DNA of 40,106 nt from Pelargonium cotyledonis. Lineage: Eukaryota; Streptophyta; Magnoliopsida; Geraniales; Geraniaceae. The stretch lies in assembly GCA_036897625.1 (NCBI GenBank), contig JAYMTA010000115.1:1-40106 (forward strand). The letters run 5' to 3'. The notes under the pieces are model-generated. The model did no database searches. It was not told the origin of the DNA and saw only the letters and a program-made list of their open reading frames with translations. The translations under genes and the position numbers were made by a program. Below are positions 33,172 through 40,106 of this stretch, piece after piece (positions within the stretch are counted from its first letter, which is position 1; each line of letters starts with the position of its first letter).

Positions 33172-33365
33172 CCAGTTGGAAGGTTGAAGATGATGCCAAG
33201 CCAATGAGATATTTCCACCTTGTTAAAATTATTTGTACCCATCCATCCAAGTAAATTGGTGGGAGCGGAGCGATCCGCCCGAATTCAAGTTAATTCAATG
33301 ATGTGTCAACACCTTATTAGTGACTTAGCCTAAGTCAAAAACTAATTGGATTAAATTCATCAATC
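33172..33365. mobile_element. second copy of the palindromic-end MITE (copy 2, diverged)
   Basis: Aligned with the reverse complement of 9421-9619, this region matches in order: CAAGCCAATGAG (copy 1 CAAGTCAATGAG), TTAAAATT, ACCC-TC-AAGT-AATT, GGGAGCGGAGCGA-CC, and ATG-TGTCA-CACCTTATTAGTG. Copy 2 also has a palindrome at its end, GACTTAGCCTAAGTC, at the position of the copy 1 palindrome, although the letters differ. Confidence 0.7.
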
Positions 33366-33383
33366 CCTTTATATATATATAAC

Positions 33384-33748
33384 ACTCCCCCTCATGTGCG
33401 AGTCTCACATTTTCTTTTATCGGTGAGCTCGACACGTGCACAATGGGGGCTTTATAAATCTGCACTCCCTCTCATGTGTAGGTATTTCTCTTCCACACGT
33501 GGACCGCTGCAGGCATATCCATCTGCAAGCGAGCCGGAAACCACAGAGGGAGGTAACATAAATGGGCCCAGGCCTGGATCAAAACTTGCTCTGATACTAC
33601 GTTAAATTTCAATAAGTGAGCTAAACATAATGGTTTGGGATTTCCATACTAAAAGGTCAACCTTTTTAGTAGGGTTTCACTTCCGCCATCATATTTAGCT
33701 CATTCTCATTCTATTTTTCCAATGTGGGACAAGACCCACTTCTCAACA
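33384..33748 (-). mobile_element. TRIM-like LTR element remnant
   Basis: On the minus strand a putative 149-bp LTR (33748-33600) starts TGTTGAGAAGTGGGTC and ends ...TTTAACG. It is followed at once by TAGTATCAGAGC (33599-33588), one base from the initiator-tRNA-Met primer site TGGTATCAGAGC. About 200 bases further lies a polypurine tract ATGAGGGGGAG (33385-33396), after which a 3' LTR should begin with TGTT; only TGTT is seen, and the rest does not match the 5' LTR. Size and layout fit a terminal-repeat retrotransposon in miniature that has lost its 3' LTR. There is no coding capacity. Confidence 0.6.
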
Positions 33749-33764
33749 CGTTTCCATCACATAG

Positions 33765-35345
33765 GGTCGACCAAGTTGACCAATGAATTCCTCCAGGTGT
33801 TTTACCAGTACCCGACTTCCACCAAAATTCATTCATCAAATTTTCTAATCTGACACAGATCGACGACGGTATAAGATAAATCCCCATAATGTAAACTGGA
33901 ACCGTCTGAGCTACTGACCTTATAAGAACTTCGCGCCCCGCCTTTGGTAATGTTTTAGCAGACCAAGTCGATATTCAATCCTGAACCCGACTAACCACAT
34001 CAGCAAATACACAAACCTTTTGCTCCCCCCCCCCCTCCAAAGACCCCAAGACGGTCAAAAACTCGTCAACTAGTTGGACCCCCAAGTGGTTAGCTATCTC
34101 GGACTTTAAGTCGGAAGGTGTATCGGGACTAAATAAAATCAAAGATTTATTAAAATTAAAGAGTTGTCCTGACCCTTCCTCGTAAACCAGCAGGATCCTT
34201 TGAATCTGACCTGCCTCAGCCATGTCTGCTCTGGAAAAAAAATAATCGTGTCGTCTGCAAAAAAAAGATGTGATATGCCCGGAGCATGAGTAGCTATACG
34301 ACAACTACGAATTAACCCCTCCCTCTCTTTAGCACGAAGAATGGTTGATAGTCCTTCGGCACATAAGGAGAAAGTGGATTGCCCTAACATATACCTTTTT
34401 TGGGCTCGAATTGTTCAGACAACTCTCCCGCAAAATCCACCTGAAACCGAACTGTTGTAACAAATAGCATAATGAGCCGAATCCACTGTGAAGCAAAACC
34501 GAGTCGTAAAAGCATGATTTCTGAAAAACGACCACTCAATCGAGTCGTAAGCCTTTGTCATAGTTTTAAAGCTCCCCATCCGTCTTTTCCTTGAGTTTTA
34601 CATCGCATAAAATGGAACACCTCATTGGTCATACAAATATTGTTAGTTATTAGACGACCGGGAATAAATGGGCTTTGATTGATCGAAATAACGGAAGGAC
34701 CTCTTTCAAGCGATTGACAATCATCTTGGAGACCAATTTGTACAGTACATTGCATAAAACGATTGGACAGAGATCTCTCATAGTTTCCGGAATACTCTTT
34801 TTTGGAATCAAGACTAAGTTCGTATCGTTAAAGCCTTCCGGAAATTGTTACTCACGAATGAAAGTAACGCATGCACTTGTCACGTCCTCTCCCACAATAT
34901 GCCAACTTTTTTATAAAAAGTCGGATTCATCCGGACCCGGGGCTTTATCCGGACCCATAGCATTCAAAGCTTGCCACACATCATCTTTGTCGAATTCACT
35001 TAACAATTCTGCATTATGCTCCGATGTTACAATTGGCTGGATATCATAAAAAATCTCGTCACCACCCACACCACGAGATGAGAATTGGGTCTGAAAGTAC
35101 TCTACCATGATTAGTCGAATAGCGTTATCCTCCTCTACCCACTCCCCCGTATCCCTCTTTAAACGGGTGAGTTTGTTTGTCTTCTTACAAGTTGAAGCGA
35201 AACGATGGAAAAATTTAGAATTCCGAATCTCCTAAAGCGAGCCAATGCGATTTGGATCTCTGTTACAAATAAATTACCTGGGTATGTAAGAGCTAAAGAT
35301 AGTCCATACGAGCTTCCTCGGCTAGTTGTTTACCTGCCGGATCAG
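33765..35345 (-). pseudogene. LINE ORF2 reverse transcriptase, heavily mutated
   Basis: Read on the minus strand, pieces in changing frames follow the plant LINE RT order: KTNKLTRLKRDTGEWVEEDN and [68 protein letters not shown], whose FADD (34250-34261) is the RT catalytic pair; then GREVLIRSVAQTVPVYIMGI and FWWKSG near the 3' end. Both ends are missing, including the zf-RVT tail, which occurs separately at 25-660 and 5735-6195. The lower end stops where the TRIM-like element begins. Confidence 0.85.
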
Positions 35346-35379
35346 AAAAATAAGATTATTTAAAAGAAGGTAAAACACT

Positions 35380-36300
35380 CTAAATAATATATTGGTCTAT
35401 GAAATTTCGTGTTTGGACCCAACTAGGTCCTTGAATTTTTTTTAAACACAAAATAATTCATGAACTTTCAAATATTGACCCGGTTTAGTCCATAAACTTT
35501 TGATGTAAGCTATAAGAATAATGACCATTTTGGACCAAATTGGTTAGAAAAACGAAAATTTCATTGACCATTTTGAGTGAAAAAAAGTTAATAAACCGAA
35601 TTGGTCGAAACACGAAAATTCATACTCTATTTTAAATTTTTTTCTAAAAATAGTATAAAGAACAATCGGATCGAAATCCAAAAATTCATAAATCAAATTA
35701 AGTCTTTTACCAAAAGAATTGAAATACTTACCGTCACGAATAAATGTATCAAACTGAAAATATGTCGTGGCAGTAATGTGAATACTTAGAAGTTAGAACT
35801 TCAACTAAAAGTCTAAAATGATATAAAGTTTAAATTTAGTCATAATTTTGAGATATATGTAAATAAGTTCACTTTATTGACTATTATCTTATCCATGGCA
35901 CAAATTTTGCTTGCTCTAGATTTGAGTCCACACTTATTTGAGATCTAGGAGTGAGTTTGCACACTAATAAGATTGTTTTATGATGATAATGTGATGACAC
36001 GATTAGTTGATGACGATGTCATGATACAGTTATAGTTATGTGGAGACATAATAAGACTATGATGATGTCACGATGACATCACTCATCTTCGGTACCTCTA
36101 GTTCGAGTTCGGGTGGAGTTTGGTTGATCATTTACATCTGAGGAGGCTTTTTGTGGCAAGGAGTTAGGTCCTCAGTGAAAATGACCAACTCTAGGAGCTG
36201 GTTTTTAGGACCTTTGTTAGGAGGTAAGATGGGAGGATCTTGAAGTGAGGTTTGTGGAAAATATTCATAGTACAATGCTATTTGGTTTTTCAAGATTGCA
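35380..36300. other. gene-free spacer with dispersed-repeat fragments
   Basis: 35385-35600 has the phrases GGTCTATGAA, CAACTAGGTCC, TGAACTTTCAAA and TTTAGTCCATAAACTTTTG, typical of a common non-autonomous plant repeat; element borders were not found. 35975-36085 repeats GATGA-GT/GATGTCA motifs. No gene was recognised. Confidence 0.45.
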
Positions 36301-36480
36301 GCACACATTTGACAAGAAATTTAGGATTATATAACACAATAAAGTTGGTTTCTTTAGCAATGAAATAAATACAAGACGATCCCATAACTTGCACACATCA
36401 GCTACAGCCTGAGAGCTTCATCAAAACCTAGAAGATTCAGTAACATTACGTACATCCGCGAAAGATTCAAGATCGGTTCT
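36300..36480 (-). other. LHCB2 3' UTR
   Basis: The stretch after the stop is followed on the minus strand by T-rich sequence with TTGTATTTATTTCATTG and TTTATTGTGTTATAT, suitable for a plant polyadenylation region about 120-160 bases beyond the stop. The precise cleavage site cannot be read from the sequence. Confidence 0.4.
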
Positions 36481-37869
36481 TCACTTTCCGGGGACAAAGT
36501 TAGTGGCATATGCCCAAGCATTGTTGGCCACTGGATCAGCAACATGGTCATACAGGTTCTCAATTGGTCCCTTTCCGGTAACAATGGCCTGCACGAAGAA
36601 CCCGAACATGGAAAACATTGCGAGCCTCCCGTTCTTGATCTCCTTCACCTTCAATTCTGCAAATGCTTCAGGATCATCAGCAAGTCCAAGAGGGTCGAAG
36701 GACCCGCCCGGGTAGAGTGGGTCTAGTCCTTCCCCGAGAGGTCCTCCGCCAACGCGGTAGCCTTCAATGAATCCCATAAGCACAACCTGGCAAGCCCAGA
36801 TTGCGAGGATGCTCTGGGCGTGGATGAGGTTCGGGTTTCCAAGGTAGTCTAGGCCACCCTCGGAGAAGATTTGTGACCCGGCCTTGAACCAAACTGCCTC
36901 TCCGAACTTGACACCGTTCTTTGAGAGGAGTTCGGGGAAAACACATCCTAGCGCTCCAAGCATGGCCCATCTGCAGTGGATCACCTCGAGCTCACGGTTC
37001 TTGGCGAATGTCTCGGGGTCTGCTGATAGCCCGGCAGCGTCCCAGCCATAGGCCCCGGGGAATTCACCGGTGAGGTATGATGGAGTTTGCTCCGAGAATG
37101 GTCCCAAGTACTTGGGACGGTCCGGACCATACCTATTTCATCAGTTACAAAGTCAATGCAGGTAATGTCCACGAACAATTCGTCTAAAAGTTTAAACTGA
37201 TAGTTGAATTTAACACATAACCACACTTTTATCTCATACTACATTAATTGAATGACTGAATCATAATAGCATACACAAACCTAGTAGAAGGTATTGATAC
37301 ACATTGAGAGCTATAAGTCTTTTGCATATATGACTAATATCTTATATAAGTCAATGCAGGTAAACGATCAACTCATCTAAAAGTTCAATTTAACAGTTTA
37401 AGGTTTCAAGCTCACTTACTACTTGAATGGATGAGCATAACACATTATACATGTATATATACACACAACCTTATAATGTGTGAGATTATAGCTCTATGGG
37501 AGACTAGATAGAGCGTAAAGAGTCTCCTAGAGAGTTTTAAGCCATTGCATATATATGTACAAAGACTTATAATCAAGCACTAAAGGTCACTTATTTGTTG
37601 ACACGTCAGCCCCCTCACAAGAAATGAGGTGGCTGACGTTGCTTATAGCTCTCTCGGATACTCTTTTCAGAGAGCTATAAGCATATATGACTCAATATTG
37701 AAGTTTGATTAAGTAGTTACCATATGCTTTCTGGGGCACTCTTGACCGTGCGCCTCATGTTGATGCCGCCGCCGCCGAAGCTACCAACCTTCCTGACGAA
37801 CTCATTGGACTGCCTCAGGCCAGTCTTGCCAGCAAATGCTGTCTGCAGCTGGATTGCAGAAGTTGCCAT
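36481..37869 (-). CDS. LHCB2: light-harvesting chlorophyll a/b-binding protein of LHCII, type LHCB2, 266 aa
   Basis: Thylakoid antenna protein of photosystem II; LHCB2 in LHCII trimers is phosphorylated by STN7 in state transitions. Exon 1 is 37869-37721, exon 2 is 37132-36481. The donor is ATATG|GTAACT and the acceptor AAATAG|GTATGG, giving [15 protein letters not shown] with frame kept. A chloroplast transit peptide ([20 protein letters not shown]) precedes [10 protein letters not shown], the LHCB2-type N-terminus with its phosphorylatable Thr (residue 41). WYGPDR is the trimerisation motif. Pigment-binding helices are seen: [36 protein letters not shown] and [19 protein letters not shown]. 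The C-terminus is [14 protein letters not shown]. Features separating it from LHCB1 are RRTVKS and [20 protein letters not shown]. Some residues differ from those I recall in Arabidopsis LHCB2 (Cys after IH, Cys in AIWAC, Ala in PGAYGW). Confidence 0.97.
37133..37720 (-). repeat. LHCB2 intron with imperfect internal duplication and stacked hairpins
   Basis: The 588-bp intron contains two related halves. Near 37152 and 37351 both read AGTCAATGCAGGTAA, then C-TCTAAAAGTT, then TTTAACA, then ACTACTTGAAT or ACATTAATTGAATGA. Both continue to GAGAGCTATAAG-like and GCATATAT sequences (37306-37332; 37528-37555), with a third partial copy at 37669-37700. Two adjacent hairpins follow: 37603-37617 pairs with 37625-37639 (15 bp, one mismatch), and 37641-37654 pairs perfectly with 37669-37682 (14 bp, loop 14). 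GGAGACT at 37499 pairs with AGTCTCC near 37521. Confidence 0.75.
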
Positions 37870-37954
37870 TGACGACTCTGCGAGTTGTGGAGCTGAGCTC
37901 TGGTGGTTTGTGCTGTTGATGCTAACAAAGCTTGGTGAGTGGGAATGGAAGGGG

Positions 37955-38090
37955 AGAGGAGGGTTTATGAAGAAGAGGAGGATTAGGATATGTACACGTC
38001 AGCCATGCCTCATTGGTCCACGTAATGGATGTGGATTTCAACTCTGATTCTTGTTTGGAGGATAGTGGCTTGTGTTCTGCCACGTGGCAA
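37955..38090 (-). promoter_or_regulatory. LHCB2: LHCB2 promoter with CCAAT box, ACGT elements and palindromic G-box
   Basis: On the minus strand upstream of the ATG are TCATAAACCC (37961-37970, weak TATA-like, about 95 bp above the ATG), GGCTGACGTGTACA (ACGT core, 37993-38003), CCAAT (38012-38016) next to TCCACGTA-type ACGT (38017-38024), and a palindromic G-box GCCACGTGGC (38079-38088). CCAAT and G-box combinations are typical of light-regulated LHC genes, where bZIP, bHLH (PIF) and HY5-type factors bind. The assignment is by motif only. Confidence 0.55.
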
Positions 38091-38299
38091 CTGGAGAAAT
38101 GGAGATCTTATATTGCTTGGCTGTGAATTTGTACTAGGGTTTTGTGGCCATTTCAAGCCACAACTTACAGATATGATTTTACTCTTGGTTACAATTGGAT
38201 CTGGCGATTTTGGGACTTTTGGATTTATGCATTTAATCATTTTTCTAGGCCAATTTTTAAAAGGAGGCCCAATTAAAAAAGTTTGTATGTCGGGTGAGA

Positions 38300-38480
38300 G
38301 ATTCTAAGCCCAATATATCGGATCATATAACCGTTGCGAGCAATTTCTAAAAGTTGAGACCATGAACACTTTTTAGAAACTTACAGATTCCTATTTTAGT
38401 TATCAACCCGCCAATGGTTTTAACATTAACATGTTACCTAATTTTGAATTTCAAAATTTTCTGTGCGCGCGGTAGTTTTA
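38300..38480. other. spacer upstream of LHCB2
   Basis: Nothing recognisable beyond the promoter motifs. GCGCGCGGTAGTTTTACCGCC (first 20 bases GCGCGCGGTAGTTTTACCGC) at about 38464 is a small inverted repeat, GGTAGTTTTACC. Confidence 0.4.
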
Positions 38481-38534
38481 CCGCCCATGGATTCAAACTT
38501 TAATTTCAAATCTCTCAAATCCGCCATGTCTCTA

Positions 38535-38665
38535 ATTCTATAAATTCAGCCCCAAACGCCTTCAGAAGAGCACACACAAAAGTTCAGTATATGTTATTGT
38601 GAGACTTATATACGAACAAAAAGCAATCGTTCTTGAAAATGGATGGCATGGGAAAAATTTAGAGA
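38535..38665 (+). promoter_or_regulatory. promoter-like stretch with short first exon candidate
   Basis: TCTATAAATTCAGCCCC at about 38537-38553 is a strong plant TATA box. About 100 bases later comes AAAATGGATGGCATGGGAAA, whose ATG opens a frame of only seven codons (MDGMGKI), and then AGAG|GTAATT, a possible donor. This looks like the start of a spliced transcript, possibly non-coding. No downstream exon with coding content was found before the end of the window. Confidence 0.3.
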
Positions 38666-38669
38666 GGTA

Positions 38670-39690
38670 ATTTTTATATAACTTTCTATCCCTTTCTTTC
38701 ATTCCTTCAATCCAACTTCATGGATTGTTTAAGGATGCATCTTTGTACAAATTATGTTTTCTTTTTATCAGAAAAAATTAGAGAAATATTTTCTTGTTTA
38801 TACAAAGAAAATCTACCTCCATTAGTATTTCATGAGTGAATTCATATGAATTTCAATGGATTTTTGGTTACATATTCGGTTTTATTTAGCTTAATATCTT
38901 TCGTATTATCATAATCAAAATTAGATTTGAAATCATCATAATTAATTTATAATCGCAAAAGTTCTCATGATTTCATAATATTTTAGATTAAACCAAACAT
39001 TGTTTGATTTCAGTGTTATGGGTAGATGCCTTCAATGTGTTATACTATTATTTATATATAATTGTGAATCTCATAATTTAATATTTTTTCAATTATGCCA
39101 TCAAAATCTAATTTGGTCTTCCTCTATTTTGATACATGTAATTAAGACCTAATCCTGCCTAGAGCTGTTTGGGGAGGAAACCTCGGAGTAGGGTTAGGGT
39201 CAGTTTTCTAGATGCAGAGAGAAGAAAGCATCAAAGCACAACGATTTAGCCGAAGTTTTTCTTATCGAGAGCTTAATTAAGAGGGGGAAGACGACGAGGA
39301 CTACGGAGAATAGGGTTCATTTTAGATAGATTCTTACACCCTTTTCCTTCTCCTCAAATTCCCGAGGTGTTAATAAAGTCCAATCAAAAGAATGTGATTT
39401 AATTTTTGGACGTGTATTTTGCTTTATCGTTTACTTGTACCATGTTGATCAACCTATTTTAATTATTCATTTAAATGTTTTTATTTAAACTTTGGGTTTA
39501 AATTATTATATTTTTTCTCAAAGGTTAATCTCCCTCGTATGTCTTGATTCAAATAGAGGCACGACAAACTCTGAACAAAGTAAATAACAACATATAATTT
39601 TAGGTCGAACAGAGGTCACACTCTGACACTTCGAGCCAGATTACATCATAAAAACTCTGGATAGATGTCATTTCCAGAAAAGTCTCAACT
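38670..39690. other. spacer without recognised gene
   Basis: Mostly AT-rich. The patch 39160-39330 is less AT-rich and contains GAGGGGGAAGACGACGAGGA (39281-39300) and GTAGGGTTAGGG. It could be an exon of the putative transcript above, but no frame is convincing. Confidence 0.35.
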
Positions 39691-39709
39691 TATTCATAAA
39701 ATGATTAAT

Positions 39710-39900
39710 TACTCCGGCGGTGCCTGTACTATCATTAATGGACCGAAATGGTCTCTCAACTTTAAAATGGACCGTATTAGTCTCTGTAGTATCAAAAAGT
39801 GAACTCAAATGGTCCTGCCGTCAAGTTCCGTCCATATTACCGTTAAATTTGCTGACATGGATTTTTTTAAAATAAAAATAATTCAAAAACAAAAACATCA
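39710..39900. repeat. fragment of a dispersed plant repeat
   Basis: Phrases such as GGACCGAAATGGTCTCTCAA, AAATGGACCGTATTAGTCTC and GTCAAGTTCCGTCCATATTA are typical of a very common plant non-autonomous element family with a repeated GGACC-AA-TGGTC theme. Terminal repeats are not visible here, so the superfamily is left open. Confidence 0.4.
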
Positions 39901-39957
39901 GGCACGTGTCATGTTTTGATTGGGTTGCATTATACAATCATCAAACCAGTGGGGAAA

Positions 39958-40070
39958 AAGAGAGAGAGAGAGAGAGTCATGGAATCGGTGGTATTGACAG
40001 TGACTTCCAGTGGAGACATGAGAGAGTCATGGAATCGGAGTTATTGACGGTGACTTTCAGTGGCAAAGGC
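39958..40070. repeat. (AG)n microsatellite and 50-bp tandem duplication
   Basis: An AG run at 39959-39976 leads into two adjacent 50-bp units, 39971-40020 and 40021-40070. Both read AGAGAGTCATGGAATCGG, TATTGAC-GTGACTT-CAGTGG. They differ at only a few positions in the first 43 bases, so the duplication is young. ATG codons in both units open short frames that stop within 25 codons. Confidence 0.85.
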
Positions 40071-40106
40071 TCGGCTAGATCTGGCGAAATCTGACGTAGA
40101 GAGGTT

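Noticed and set aside
32050-33254. Independent host genes among the small frames next to the gypsy element
   Set aside because: The minus-strand frames are gag. The plus-strand 68-codon frame at 33048-33254 runs into the second MITE copy, so it is not a stable coding region.
1-40106. CRISPR array, prokaryotic operon or phage-type defence system
   Set aside because: Intron-bearing plant genes and plant transposons account for the coding content, and no regularly spaced identical short repeats with unique spacers are present.

Overview
The window is nuclear DNA from a flowering plant, almost certainly a eudicot. Three things show this: plant-specific genes with introns (an OBERON PHD protein, an organellar HSP90 of 20 coding exons, and a chlorophyll a/b-binding protein of type LHCB2), long AT-rich spacers, and plant transposon debris of many kinds. 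The sequence alone does not identify the species; an asterid is possible but unproven.

Layout. 1-10.3 kb is gene-free. It holds two LINE 3' ends (25-660 minus, 5735-6195 plus), a LINE RNase H-like scrap (3.85-4.45 kb), two MITEs with TA target duplications (2964-3247 and 9758-10009), one MITE with palindromic ends (9421-9619), a complete tRNA-derived SINE with a 17-bp target duplication (7498-7651), and three very short poly(A)-type insertions with perfect target duplications. 10.65-21.3 kb is the gene-dense core: OBERON (minus, 588 aa, with a large 5' UTR intron) and, upstream on the same strand, mitochondrial-type HSP90 (minus, 798 aa). I resolved all 20 HSP90 coding exons; every junction keeps frame, and one intron has a GC donor. 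A small 92-aa gene (22.3-22.6 kb, minus) follows. 22.6-25.6 kb holds only spacer with locally duplicated segments. 25.6-28.05 kb is a pentatricopeptide-repeat gene broken by two frameshifts and one stop. Its 5' part is replaced by a decayed, probably Reina-like, Ty3/gypsy chromovirus (28.05-about 32.75 kb, minus) whose last readable residues run in frame into the PPR reading frame. 33.2-35.35 kb is nested transposon debris: a second copy of the palindromic-end MITE, a TRIM-like LTR element and a LINE reverse transcriptase. 36.48-37.87 kb is an intact two-exon LHCB2 gene (minus) with light-type promoter motifs. 38-40.1 kb is spacer with a promoter-like stretch and a 50-bp tandem duplication at the end.

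The genes do not form an operon or pathway. OBERON acts in nuclear transcription and meristem control, HSP90 in mitochondrial (possibly also plastid) protein folding, LHCB2 in photosystem II light harvesting. I recall OBE1 and HSP90.6 as neighbouring loci in Arabidopsis (At3g07780 and At3g07770), so this pair looks like conserved microsynteny.

I did not find a convincing new molecular system. The points most worth a second look are the gypsy-PPR in-frame junction, the set of tiny target-duplicated retro-insertions, the matched MITE pair with palindromic ends, the GC-AG intron, and the recurrent internal duplications inside introns of three neighbouring genes.
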